The notes under the pieces: model-generated
What the model was told of the DNA's origin: nothing
Seen by the model: only the letters and a program-made list of their open reading frames with translations
The model's database searches: none
Translations under genes and position numbers: made by a program
Shown here: piece by piece, positions 9,426 to 19,241 of the stretch
Layout: every line of letters starts with the position of its first letter
Numbering within the stretch: the first letter of the stretch is position 1
Source: G963674665 sp963674665
GTDB lineage: Bacteria; Desulfobacterota; Desulfovibrionia; Desulfovibrionales; Desulfovibrionaceae
NCBI GenBank assembly: GCA_963674665.2
Contig: CAXXPL010000005.1
Coordinates: 372,001-436,000, forward strand
Direction of reading: 5' to 3'
DNA length: 64,000 nucleotides

Positions 9426-10163
9426 ATGAGTGATTCCATTCTGACACGATCTATCCGCGTCATCGACGAGGTGAGCAAGAAACCGGAAGGCCTGCGCTTT
9501 TCGGATATTGAAGATATCCTGGGCAGACCGAGCCCCTCCACGGTCAGCAAGATTCTGCGGGAACTCACCCAGGCCGATGTGCTGAGCAAGACCCGGGAAG
9601 GGCGCTACGTCATCGGCATGAAGACCTATTTCTGGGGCAAGACCGTGGCGGCCCGTGGCGGCCCCATACGGGAAATCCGGGGACAAATGACCCGATTGCA
9701 CCGAATGTTTCAGGCCTCAGTGAATCTGTTTACCTGCTTCGAAGACCACATGTTTTGTCTGGAAAGCATCATGTCGCCCCAATCACCGGCACTATGGCCC
9801 GCGGGAAAAGGGTTGTCTCTGCAGCTGCCGGTGATAGGGTCGATCTTTTTTTTCAGAAATGAGCAGCTTGACGACGATGTCTTTCTTCAGGCCGCATGCG
9901 ACAACCACAGGCCACGATTGAAGCTCGTGGATGTGCGGGAAATGATCGACAGCGCCAGGCGGGAGTCCATTCAAATGGATCGTGGCCTGTTCTATCCCGG
10001 AGTATGCCGCTTTGCCGTGCCGCTACGCGAGCAGGGCAGCGTGACGATGGTCCTTGGAGTCGGCGTGCTCCTGGCCAGGCTCGAAGAGGATGATTCCGGC
10101 GATGTGATAATGTCAGCTCTGCGCGAGGCCAAGGAGCGGATCGAAGAGGAGATGAACTCCTAG
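9426..10163 (+). CDS. IclR-family transcriptional regulator
   Basis: A 245-residue protein with an N-terminal winged helix (about 5-65, SPSTVSKILRELTQADVL) and a C-terminal effector-binding domain that includes GVCRFAVPL near residue 195. It is divergent from the sensor kinase and 72 bp upstream of the choline-sulfatase gene, so it may control either side. IclR proteins usually respond to small organic acids or aromatics. No strong ribosome binding site is visible before ATG; translation may start a little downstream. Confidence 0.85.
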   Translation: MSDSILTRSIRVIDEVSKKPEGLRFSDIEDILGRPSPSTVSKILRELTQADVLSKTREGRYVIGMKTYFWGKTVAARGGPIREIRGQMTRLHRMFQASVNLFTCFEDHMFCLESIMSPQSPALWPAGKGLSLQLPVIGSIFFFRNEQLDDDVFLQAACDNHRPRLKLVDVREMIDSARRESIQMDRGLFYPGVCRFAVPLREQGSVTMVLGVGVLLARLEEDDSGDVIMSALREAKERIEEEMNS

Positions 10164-10235
10164 TCTTTTCAATGTTGCTATCAGCGCGGTGTCCATTTCG
10201 GAACATCATAAACAAGATGCAAAGGAGTTCCTCGG

Positions 10236-11762
10236 ATGTCTCAAATTCGGCCGAACATTCTGATAATTCAATGCGACCAACTCGCAGCGTCGGCTCTCCC
10301 GTGTTACGGCAACCAAGTGGCCCAATGTCCGAACATGGATTCACTTTCCGAGGACGGGGTGGTGTTCGCCAGTGCATACTGCAACAGTCCTTTATGCGCG
10401 CCGTCCCGTTTTTCCATGATGTCCGGTCGCCATTGTTCGAATATCGGGGCTTTTGACAACGGCGCGGAGTTCCCGGCGGACATCCCCACTTTCGCCCACT
10501 ACCTACGCGCAAACGACTACCGGACAACGTTGTGCGGCAAGATGCACTTTGTGGGGGCGGATCAGCTCCACGGGTTCGAGGAGCGCCTCACCACCGACAT
10601 CTATCCCGCGGACTATGGCTGGACCCCGGACTGGTCCGATCCCGAGGGGCGATTCGACTGGTGGTACCACAACATGGACAGTGTCACCGGAGCCGGTCCC
10701 AACGAGCGCGCCAACCAGATTGACTATGACGACGAGGTGGGGTTCAGGGCCGAGCGACATATCTACGACCTGGCCAGGAGCCGGGATCAGCGCCCCTTTT
10801 GCCTTGCCGTTTCCTTCACCGACCCGCATGACCCCTACACCTGCCCCAGAGAGTACTGGGACCGCTATGATCACGACCTGATAGACATGCCCGGAGTCGG
10901 ACATATTCCCTTTGACCAGTGCGATCCGCACAGCAAGCGGCTGCGCAGGGCTTGCAAGATGAACCGGGGGGGGATGGCTCCGGAGCACATCCGCAACGCC
11001 CGGCACGCCTACTACGGTCAGATCAGCTACCTCGACGACAAGATCGGCAGGATTCTGCTGGCCCTTGATGTCACTGGAATGCGTGGGAACACCGTGATCA
11101 TGCTCACAGCCGATCATGGAGACATGCTCGGGGAGCGTGGTTTGTGGTACAAGATGTCTCTGCTCGAGGGGGCCGCGCGTGTGCCCTTGATCATCAACGC
11201 TCCACAGTTGTTTTCCGGAAAACGGGTGAACCCACCGGTATCCCTGGTGGATCTCCTGCCCACACTCCTGGAGTTGGCCTGCGCTCCGGAACAGGAGACC
11301 CCTGTCGGGCCCCTGGATGGCAGAAGTCTTATGCCTCTTGCCAGGTATGGGGAAGACCCGGGCAGGGGGGCGGTCATTGCCGAATATATGGGCGAGGGGG
11401 CCATCGCTCCCATGATCATGATCAGAGACCAACGGTTCAAGTACATCCATTGCCCTGTGGACCCGCCCCTGCTCTATGATCTGGAGGACGATCCCCAGGA
11501 ACTGCGCAATCTGGCTGAAACTCCGGCTCATGCGGAACTATTGAAGCAGTTTCAGCAAGCTGTAATACGGCACGTGGATTTGAAGGACCTGGACACAAGG
11601 GTCAGGGCCAGCCAGGAGCGGCGAAAGCTCGTTTTCAAGGCGCACATGAAGGGGCGTCACACCTCCTGGGACTATCATCCTCCGTGTAATGCCGCGAACC
11701 AGTACATGCGCAACCATCTCGACCTCAACAATGTGGAGGCTGAAGCGCGTTTGCCCGGGTAG
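10236..11762 (+). CDS. betC: Choline-sulfatase (arylsulfatase superfamily)
   Basis: A 508-residue sulfatase that hydrolyses choline-O-sulfate to choline and sulfate. It has metal ligand D14 (IQCDQ), the formylglycine motif C54-A-P-S-R58, KMHFVGADQLHGFEERL and WWYHN blocks characteristic of BetC, the TADHGDMLGERGLWYKMS metal/active site (about 290-308), and the extended C-terminal tail typical of choline-sulfatases. AAGGAG sits 8 nt before ATG. The active-site Cys must be converted to formylglycine by a maturase, but the adjacent maturase gene is broken. No signal peptide is seen, so it is cytoplasmic and choline sulfate would need import. Confidence 0.92.
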   Translation: MSQIRPNILIIQCDQLAASALPCYGNQVAQCPNMDSLSEDGVVFASAYCNSPLCAPSRFSMMSGRHCSNIGAFDNGAEFPADIPTFAHYLRANDYRTTLCGKMHFVGADQLHGFEERLTTDIYPADYGWTPDWSDPEGRFDWWYHNMDSVTGAGPNERANQIDYDDEVGFRAERHIYDLARSRDQRPFCLAVSFTDPHDPYTCPREYWDRYDHDLIDMPGVGHIPFDQCDPHSKRLRRACKMNRGGMAPEHIRNARHAYYGQISYLDDKIGRILLALDVTGMRGNTVIMLTADHGDMLGERGLWYKMSLLEGAARVPLIINAPQLFSGKRVNPPVSLVDLLPTLLELACAPEQETPVGPLDGRSLMPLARYGEDPGRGAVIAEYMGEGAIAPMIMIRDQRFKYIHCPVDPPLLYDLEDDPQELRNLAETPAHAELLKQFQQAVIRHVDLKDLDTRVRASQERRKLVFKAHMKGRHTSWDYHPPCNAANQYMRNHLDLNNVEAEARLPG

Positions 11763-11783
11763 GGCGCGTCGGCAAGGGGGGTC

Positions 11784-12930
11784 ATGAGAGCGTTTTCCCT
11801 GTTGATAAAACCCGCTGCCGCCGACGGCGACCTGCGCTGTTATTATTGTTTTTGCCTCAAAGAAAAGGCTCTGTACCCGGATTGGCACACACACCGAATG
11901 AGCGATGAAATCCTGCGCGCAACTCCGAGGGTGTATTTCGATACCCCACAGCCCGTGTACTCCATGATCTGGCAAGGAGGAGGGCCCAGTCTCATGGGCA
12001 CCGGGTTTTTCAAGAGCGTCACTGAACTGCAGAAACAGCTGGCTCCCAAGGGTGGCAGAATGGCCAAAGCATCCAGACCAACGCCACGCGCGTGGGCGAT
12101 TCCCTGGCCGCACACCAGGAATGATACCGTTTCGTGGCCGGTTGCAGCATCGACGGCCCACCGGACCTGAACGACAGATACCGGCGTACGGTGTCCGGAC
12201 GCCCAGCCTCACACTGGTGCTTCGTGGTCTGGAGACCCTGAGGCGTCACCGTGTCCCGGTGAACGCCGTGACCCTGGTCTCAACCGCCAACGTGGAGCAT
12301 CCGGCGGGTATTTATTCATTTGTTGAAAATGGGATTCCGCAACATGCGGTTCATCTCCTGCGTGGAGTTCAAGGAACAGGGAGAGTCCTGCCCAGCAGCA
12401 CTTCAGCGGAACAGCGGGAGCCTTTATTGTTGGAAATGTTCGAGCTGTTGTACAGCATTGAGGACTGGCGTGTCTCTGTAAGGAACTGCGACAGCATTAT
12501 AGGCTGTCTTGCATTGGATGTTCAAAATGATTGTTGTCTGTGCGAGAGCTGTGATAAATACCTTGTGATGGAATACAACGGCGATGTCTTTTCATGCGAC
12601 TTCCATGTTTTTGGGGCATCACTTCTCGGAAATATCTATGATGAATATTTATGTTATATTCGTAGTTCCAAGATATACAAGGATTTTGTATAACAAAAAC
12701 AGCGGATCTCATCAGCATGTCGGAGTTGCGACTATAATTCCGTACGCATGGGAGATTGTCCGAAATTTCGCCTTCAGGACGAGCGTGGAGAACACAGTCT
12801 TCTATTCGAGGGCTGGCGCTTTTCCTTCGACACGGCTTGGGAGCGATTGTTGTCCCTGTCACAAATGGTGGCTGCGTGGCAACCTGGTTGGGTCGGGGCA
12901 CGGCGCTCCGTATCGTTAATTGTAACCCAG
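11784..12930 (+). pseudogene. Anaerobic sulfatase-maturating enzyme (radical SAM), frameshifted remnant
   Basis: Three reading frames together spell a decayed anSME. The first frame (from ATG 11784 after GGGGGG) has the radical SAM region LRCYYCF, but the first Cys of CxxxCxxC is replaced by Gly, and WQGGGPSLMG replaces the usual WQGGEPTLMG. A second frame (to 12693) carries the SPASM-type segment CESCDKYLVMEYNGDVFSCDF. A third (12748-12942) carries the C-terminal GDCPKFR block and tail. At least two frameshifts plus lost cluster ligands make it inactive. It would have activated the upstream choline-sulfatase by oxidising its Cys to formylglycine. Confidence 0.85.
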
Positions 12931-12938
12931 GAGGATCT

Positions 12939-13859
12939 ATGAAGTTACCGAAACACATTCTGATGACGTTTCTGGTGTTGTTCCTGTTCTGTTCCAACTC
13001 CCTCGCCGCTGACGCCGTTAAATTCGGCGTCCCTCCCTGGCCCGGTGTTACGGTGAAGACCGAAGTGGCCGCGCAAATTTTGCAGACATTGGGCTATCCC
13101 TGCGAGCAACTGGAGATCGGCCCCCCCATAGCCTACAACGGCATGGCCAACAACGAAGTGGATGCTTTTCTCGGGGCCTGGGTTCCACAGCAGAATCCCA
13201 TGCTGGAGCCCTTGCTGAAGAAGGGAAAAGTGGAAGTTGCGCAGACCAACCTGGACGACGCGGTCATCAGCTTGTGCGTTCCGGATTACGCAGCAAAAGC
13301 TGGAGTCAAGACATTCGCCGATTTGGACAAGCATGCCGACAAATTCAAGCATCACATCTATAACATTGAAATGGGTTCCTCCATGCAGATTTCCATGGAG
13401 GAAATCATCGAGGACGATGTTGTCGGCCTGGGAGACTGGGAGCAGACCAACGTCACCACTCCCATCATGCTCAAGGAAGTACAGAGCAAGTTCAACAGCA
13501 AGGAATGGGTGGCCTTTGGGTGCTGGAAGCCGCATTGGATGAATCTGCTGCTGGACATGTCCTATCTCGAGGGTGTGCCGGGCACCGAGAAGTTTGCCAG
13601 CAAATCCCGGGTCGAGACCATTGTCCGCAGTGGCCTGAAAAAGGACCGCCCCCAGGTGTATCGATTCCTCAAACAGCTTACCATGGAGTCCGTCACTCAG
13701 AGTGAATGGATCATGAAATACGGGAAAAAGGAAATTCCGGCAAAGGACGTGGCTTCGGAATGGATTGCCGCGAACAAGGCCACGGTGGCCACTTGGCTGA
13801 AGGGAGTGAAGGCCGCGGACGGCTCTCCGGCCATGGACAAGATAAACGCGTCCTATTGA
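12939..13859 (+). CDS. Choline/glycine-betaine-type ABC transporter substrate-binding protein
   Basis: A 306-residue OpuAC/ProX-family periplasmic protein with a signal peptide (MKLPKHILMTFLVLFLF...SLAADA). WPGVTVKTEVAAQIL, the AYNGMANNEVDAFLGAWVP block and later tryptophans (WKPHWMN) are typical of proteins that cage quaternary amines in an aromatic box. Start chosen at 12939 after CCAGGAGGATCT; an upstream in-frame extension to 12756 lies in the maturase remnant. No permease or ATPase gene is adjacent, so it is an orphan that must use a transporter encoded elsewhere. The link to choline-sulfatase suggests choline or choline sulfate as ligand. Confidence 0.88.
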   Translation: MKLPKHILMTFLVLFLFCSNSLAADAVKFGVPPWPGVTVKTEVAAQILQTLGYPCEQLEIGPPIAYNGMANNEVDAFLGAWVPQQNPMLEPLLKKGKVEVAQTNLDDAVISLCVPDYAAKAGVKTFADLDKHADKFKHHIYNIEMGSSMQISMEEIIEDDVVGLGDWEQTNVTTPIMLKEVQSKFNSKEWVAFGCWKPHWMNLLLDMSYLEGVPGTEKFASKSRVETIVRSGLKKDRPQVYRFLKQLTMESVTQSEWIMKYGKKEIPAKDVASEWIAANKATVATWLKGVKAADGSPAMDKINASY

Positions 13860-13922
13860 GGTTGAATCGGTGCAGGGACCTTCCAGGGATGTTTCCCGGG
13901 ACCGCTGATGGCCATTTGGAAT

Positions 13923-13954
13923 AAAAAAGCGGGGGAAAATTCCCCCGCTTTTTT
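13923..13954 (+). terminator. Rho-independent terminator after the binding-protein gene
   Basis: AAAAAAGCGGGGG, a four-base loop, then CCCCCGC followed by seven T. The flanking A-run makes it usable in both directions. Confidence 0.93.
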
Positions 13955-13984
13955 TCGTACGGTAGGTTGGAAAGGCGGCCCGGA

Positions 13985-14185
13985 TCAGGCGGCGCAAACC
14001 CTGTACAAGGGGGAGGGCCACATGACCATGGGGCGTACCCGCAGGGGAAGCCGTGTCGGAAGAGCGGTTCTGGGGTCGCGGATGTCGTATCCTACACTCT
14101 TGTACATGCGGAACAACTTGAACGTATCGCGAATTACCCAGAAAAGTTCCAATCCGACGATTCCAAAGATAAGCAGATAAACCAT
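13985..14185 (-). CDS. Small membrane protein, unknown
   Basis: 66 residues with one N-terminal transmembrane helix (MVYLLIFGIVGLELFWVIRD) and a basic, cytoplasmic-looking tail. The start is supported by GGAGGTG four nt upstream of ATG. It stands alone on the minus strand between a terminator and the aldolase gene. I do not recognise the family. Confidence that it is a real gene rests on the good ribosome binding site and the sensible membrane topology. Confidence 0.55.
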   Translation of the reverse strand: MVYLLIFGIVGLELFWVIRDTFKLFRMYKSVGYDIRDPRTALPTRLPLRVRPMVMWPSPLYRVCAA

Positions 14186-14380
14186 GCCACACCTCCAGTG
14201 CTCAAGGCGATACGGCGAGAAAGAAGCGGCTCGTAGCAAAAACGCCGCCAGATTGTCACTGAAATGTAACAATAGAAGTAGACCCTGTCAAGGGAAAATC
14301 TTTTGAATAAAGTCTAACATACTTGAATTTATCTACATAATTATGTGAAATTTGGAACAACGTCGCGTGTCGCTCTCTCC

Positions 14381-15403
14381 TCAGCCCAACAAGCCGGACA
14401 AGGTCGACAGGAAAGAGGCAACGTCGTCCTCGGTGGTGTCATAGGAGGTGACGAACCGGCATTCGCTGGTATCGTGATTCCAGACATAGAAGAACCATTG
14501 CCTCTGCAATTCCTCGATGATGGCGGTGGGCAGAATGGCGAAAATGTGGTTCGTCTCCACTGGTCTGGTCAGGGATACACCCGGAAGGGCGGAGAGCCCC
14601 TCGGCCAGCTTGGCGGCCATGGCGTTTGCGTGGGCCGCGTTTCCTCGCCACAACCCGTTTTCGAGCAGGGCGCTGAACTGCGCGCTCACGTAACGCATTT
14701 TCGAGATGAGCTGCATGCTCTGTTTGCGCAGGTATTTGAACACAGCGGCGTGTTCGGCATGGAAAAAGATCACTGCCTCGCCGCACAGCAGCCCGTTTTT
14801 CGCTCCGCCAAGGCTGAGGACATCCACGCCCAGGTCACGAGAGGCCTCCCGAAGGCCGGTTCCGAGGGCGGCCGCTGCATTTGCGATGCGGGCGCCATCC
14901 ATATGCAGAAGCAGGTCGTTGGCGTGGGCAAAGTCAGCGAGCTTTCGAATTTCCTCCGGAGTGTACAGGGTGCCGTACTCCGTGCACTGGGTGATGGATA
15001 CCACGCGGGGCTGGCTGCTGTGTTGGAAGCCTTTTACATGCAGCTGGGGGCGGATCGCCTCGGGGGTTATCTTGCCGTTTTCAGCCAGAAGAGGCACGAG
15101 CTTGCACCCGGTGAGCAACTCGGGAGCACCGCATTCGTCAACGTTTATGTGTGCACTCACCGCGCAAAGGACGCTGTTGAACGAACTGGTCAGGGCCTTG
15201 AGCGAGAGTACGTTGGCGCCGGTGCCCGTGAGCACGAAAAAAGGCTCGCAATCCTCGCCGAACTCTTGGCGCAACAGTTTTTCGGCCTTTTCGGTCCATG
15301 GGTCGTTGCCATAGGCCACGGCATGCCCTTCGTTGGCTTCCTGGATGGCCTGAAGAATTCTTGGGTGGATGGGAGCGTTGTTGTCTGATGCAAAAGAACG
15401 CAT
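14381..15403 (-). CDS. ltaE: Low-specificity L-threonine aldolase (beta-eliminating lyase family)
   Basis: A 340-residue PLP enzyme, fold type I. Seen: MRSFASDNNAPIHP opening, YGNDPWTEKAEKLL, the HINVDECGAPE block, LLLHMDGARIANA (PLP-binding Asp), and LSLGGAKNGLLCGEAV with the Schiff-base lysine. It cleaves threonine or allo-threonine to glycine and acetaldehyde. The start at 15403 is the family-typical one; the ORF extends 27 codons upstream without support. It is monocistronic on the minus strand. Phenylserine or other beta-hydroxy amino acids are possible substrates. Confidence 0.92.
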   Translation of the reverse strand: MRSFASDNNAPIHPRILQAIQEANEGHAVAYGNDPWTEKAEKLLRQEFGEDCEPFFVLTGTGANVLSLKALTSSFNSVLCAVSAHINVDECGAPELLTGCKLVPLLAENGKITPEAIRPQLHVKGFQHSSQPRVVSITQCTEYGTLYTPEEIRKLADFAHANDLLLHMDGARIANAAAALGTGLREASRDLGVDVLSLGGAKNGLLCGEAVIFFHAEHAAVFKYLRKQSMQLISKMRYVSAQFSALLENGLWRGNAAHANAMAAKLAEGLSALPGVSLTRPVETNHIFAILPTAIIEELQRQWFFYVWNHDTSECRFVTSYDTTEDDVASFLSTLSGLLG

Positions 15404-15548
15404 GAGATCACCTTTGTGTTGAAAATGTGATGATATTACATACTGCAGGAGGGCTTGACTATACCATGTGAGTCCGGGACGCAATCGCTCCGGCCTTGCG
15501 GTCGAGCTTCCGGCTGAGGAGGAAGCCCTTGGTTCGGCGTTTCAGAGT

Positions 15549-16955
15549 TTACGCGGACTTCAGCAAGGGGAGCAACTTGGCGTATTCATGGTCGAAACAG
15601 CCCTGCGCCCCGGTTGCGGGCGATGTGTCCAATGTTTTCAGGGTGCGCTCCATGGTCTCGATAGTATCCCCGCAAGAAGAAGTGCCAATGGTGCGAAGCT
15701 GGTTCTTCAAGGTGTGGGCGGCCTGCCGCCCCTCCTCCAACGCACCGGTTTCCAGTGAAGTACGCAAAGCTTGGAGAAACAGGGGGTGTTGCTCCATGAA
15801 TATGGACAACACTTCTCGAAAACTTTCCTGTCGTTTCCCATGATGGAGAGGGCGGTCCGGGTATCCAGAAGTGCCGAGTCCCCCTGGTGAAACGTAACGG
15901 AGCAAAGTGATCGTATGTCGGACAGGGTTGGGGGCCTGTCCAGCACCACACCGGTACCGGCTTCTATGAGTGCGCTTCCGACACCTCCGGTGGCTCCGTC
16001 CGCCAAGACAACCACCATACGAGGCCTGGGGTGAAACAGGGCGATGACATCCTTTGCCGTGTTGTCCGCTGCGGAGAGCTGCGGCAGATGCAGAAACACC
16101 ATGTCCCAATCCGATTCTTGCGGAAAGGGGGCGGTATCTCTTTTCCTGGAAAACGCGCAGCAGGGAACTCTGGGTTGAAGGGGGCAGGTCTCCGACTTCG
16201 TCGAAGAAAAGAACGCCCGTGTCCGCCAAGGAGATGAGCCCCCCGTTCTTGTCCGTGGCTTCGGTAAAGGCACCGCGTTCATGGCCGAAAAGAATGCTAT
16301 CCGTCAGGGAATCGGGAATGTTGGCGCAGTCCGCCACCACAAAGGGAGCCGCGTGCTGTCGGCTGTTGCTGTGGAGCGCCTTGGCGATGAGCTTCTTGCC
16401 GGTCCCTGTTTCGCCCCTGATGAGTATGTTCCCGTTGCGCGTTGCCGCTTGCGCCACCTGCATGAGGCAGGACAGGAATTTGGAATCGTTCCCGACCAGA
16501 CCTTCACGTTTAAGCAGAATCAGGTCCGGATTTTTTACGGTGTGCTCACGAAATTGCAACACTCGTTGCAGAATGAGGCGAATTGTATTGGCGTTCAATG
16601 GTTTTTGGAGAAAATACCACGCACCGTTGCCTACAGCCAATTCAGCGGCGTCCGGAGTGTCCTCGCCCGTGATGATGATTACCCCGGGAATCCCTTTGCT
16701 CTCCGGGAATTCGTGGAGACTATTCGAACCGCTCGAGTCAGGAAGGTTCACATCCAGAAAGACAACGTCGTACTCATGCAGCATCGCCTTTTTCAGGCCA
16801 GTGGCGAGGCAGTTGGCAAAATCGCAGGAATAACCGAATTTATCGATAATTAGCTCAAACTGACGACAGACAAGAGGATCATCGTCCACCATTAGAATTG
16901 TGGCTGTCCGGGAGCCATTTATGTCTGTCATGATTCGATCCGGATTGGAGTCCAA
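15549..16955 (-). pseudogene. Chimeric, frameshifted NtrC-type regulator joined to a receiver-Hpt remnant
   Basis: Residues 1-150 are an intact receiver (VDDDP, VVFLDVNLPDSSG). They are followed by a sigma-54 AAA+ domain with Walker A GETGTGKK and GHERGAFTEA (the sigma-54-contacting GAFTGA loop, here altered). The AAA+ domain stops abruptly at LLRVFQEKRYRPL. What follows is in a shifted frame (15707-16282): a degenerate receiver (WDMVFLHLP, phospho-Asp lost) and then an Hpt domain whose HTLKNQL His motif is back in the first frame. The arrangement looks like a deletion that fused a regulator to the tail of a hybrid kinase, with two later frameshifts. It has no DNA-binding domain. Confidence 0.8.
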
Positions 16956-17402
16956 GATAGAGAAATTTTACCATTGACACAATGAAATGTGGGAGAGATG
17001 CTCCATAATTCCATGCTGGATGTCAAATCGCTCTTATCTCATGTACATGGCACGGGAGATCATCACTGTGAGAACATGGAACATCCGGACATGGGCATAC
17101 GGCAACTGCGCGCAGAGCATGCCGTTTGAGCGGGGAGCATCGGTGTTCATAAAAAGAATATGAAAACAGGATGTTATGAAGAACCATGCCAGGGTCTGCC
17201 CACTTGCTGCGCATAGTGGTCCAAGGAGTGTGTGCAGGATTTTTTCAGCTGCGAATATTGGTCAAAAAATCATTTTGTGTAACAATTTTGTATATTTTTG
17301 GTTGCCTTGCCGTGTTTAATTGATGTATTATTTTATAGGCCGATATTTGTTGTCATTGTTGGAAAATCAAGCCGTAATTGCAGTGGGTCAAGAGGTGGTG
17401 AA
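16956..17402. other. Intergenic region upstream of the GspE-like gene
   Basis: About 450 bp, AT-richer towards 17280-17340. It presumably carries divergent promoters for the regulator remnant and the ATPase gene. I see no gene or clear hairpin in it. Confidence 0.5.
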
Positions 17403-19140
17403 ATGTTGAAGCTCGTCGCGAATCGAACCGTCAGGAAGCGTTTTGGTGATCTGCTTGTCGATGCCAATGTGATAACGCGACAAAATCTGGACGACGCCCT
17501 CCTGGAGCAACAAAGCAGCAAAAAAAAAAATTGGAGACCTGCTCATTGAGCACGGTGTGATCAGTGAGCGTCAGATAGCTGATTTTTTGGCAAAACATCT
17601 TCGGGTACGCCGCCTGAACATTGAAAAATACAAGGCGCGGCCGGAGCTGACCGCCATATTACCCCACGATCTTGCCGTGAGAACCAATGCGGTGCCCTTG
17701 CTCCGCAAGGGTTCGCTGCTGTTGGTGGCCACAATGGACCCCACGGACATTTCCGCCACGGACGAGCTGCAGCAGGAGACCCGCCTGGAGATCGAGAACG
17801 TCATCTGCACCCGCGAGGAGTTTCGTCAGATTTTCGAGACCCTGTATACCGTCTCGTTCGCCCCTAACGAGGACAAACTGCTGGACCTGGAGTCCTACAT
17901 CGAGGCCGAGCAGGAGGTGGAGACCCGGGAGCTTGAGGAAGAGGCCATGAACCTCACCTCGCTGCAGAATCTTGCGGAGGGCGCTCCGGTCATCAAGCTC
18001 GTGAACAACATTCTTCTGCGGGCCGTGAAAGAGGGCGCCAGCGACGTCCACATCCGGGCTGTGCGCAACAATGTACAACTGCAGATGCGCATCGATGGCA
18101 AACTCAAGGATTTCAACGCATTCCCGAAGCATTATTTTCAGCCAGTGGTTTCTCGCGTCAAGCTCCTGTCCAAGTTGGACATCTCCGTGACCCGGGTGCC
18201 TCAGGACGGGCGGTTCTCCTTCCGCGCCGGTGAGCAGGAGGTCAGTGTGAGAACCTCCACCATCCCGACGCTCTATGACGAAAAAATCGTGCTGCGTCTG
18301 CACGCCCAGGGCAAGCGGCATTTTTCCCTGGACGACCTGGGCATCGGGGAGCGTGAGCAACTCCTGCTCAGACGCGCCATGGTCAAGCCCTACGGCATGA
18401 TTTTGACCACCGGCCCCACGGGCAGCGGAAAGACGACGCTGCTCTACACCCTCATGGACATGATCCATGAGCCGGGCATCAACATCATGACCCTGGAGGA
18501 CCCCATCGAGACGCGGGTGGACTACATGACCCAGATACAGCTCAACACCAAGGCGGGCATGACATTTGCCGGCGGGCTGCGCTCGATTTTGCGTCAGGAC
18601 CCGGACGTGATAATGGTGGGCGAGATTCGGGATATGGAAACGGCGAAGATCGCCATCGAGTCCAGCATGACAGGGCACAAGGTGCTCTCCACCCTGCATA
18701 CCAACGACTCCACCGGCGCGGTGACCCGTTTCATCGAGATGGGGATAGAGCCCTTCCTCATCTCCAACACCGTGCTCGTGGTGGCGGCCCAGCGTCTCTT
18801 GCGCAGGATATGCCCCCACTGTATCGAGCCCTATCCGGCAAAGAGGAAGCAACTGCGGATAATGGGCATGGAGCAGGAGCAGAAGGTCGTGTTGCACCTG
18901 TTCAGGGGAAAGGGGTGCTCCTATTGCGGAAACAGCGGCTACAAGGGGCGTGTCGGGGTGTTCGAGGTCTTGGACGTGGACGAATCCGTGCAGCAGATGA
19001 TCATCAAGCGCGCGTCGGCGTTCGAGATCCGGCAGGCGGCCATCAAGTCCGGCAGCCTGCATACCCTGCAAAGCGATGCCGCGAAAAAGGTCCTGCAGGG
19101 GCTCACCACTTTCGAAGAGTTTGTTTCCGTGGCACTGTAG
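17403..19140 (+). CDS. GspE/PilB-type secretion ATPase with MshEN-like N-terminus, frame broken by an A11 tract
   Basis: A type II secretion/type IV pilus assembly ATPase. Two reading frames meet at a run of eleven A (17520-17530). The first frame from ATG 17403 ends at 17549; the rest is open to 19140. With ten A the protein would be continuous, about 578 residues. N-terminal half-motifs KRFGDLLVDANVIT and KKIGDLLIEHGVIS look like the two repeats of a c-di-GMP-binding MshEN domain. The core has Walker A GPTGSGKTTLLY (about residue 337), RQDPDVIMVGEIRD, STLHTNDS and a tetra-Cys zinc module (CPHC, CSYCG). It is either a frameshift mutation or a slippage-controlled gene. No other secretion or pilus genes are nearby. 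Confidence 0.88.
17520..17530 (+). repeat. Homopolymeric A11 slippage tract within the GspE-like gene
   Basis: Eleven consecutive A after AGCAGC. One base too many for the frame that joins the upstream codons to the conserved downstream ATPase. Runs of this length promote RNA polymerase and replication slippage. Confidence 0.9.
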
Positions 19141-19241
19141 GCAAGGCGATTTGTCCGGGCTCTCCCTTCGAGCCCCGGAGCGGTCATGGTGTTTGCCTCA
19201 GCTCCCGTGATTTTGGGACGTGAAAACGAAAAAGAGACTCC

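Noticed and set aside
12756..12938. N-terminal extension of the choline/betaine-binding protein
   Set aside because: The text before ATG 12939 belongs to the maturase remnant, and a good ribosome binding site plus signal peptide mark 12939 as the start.
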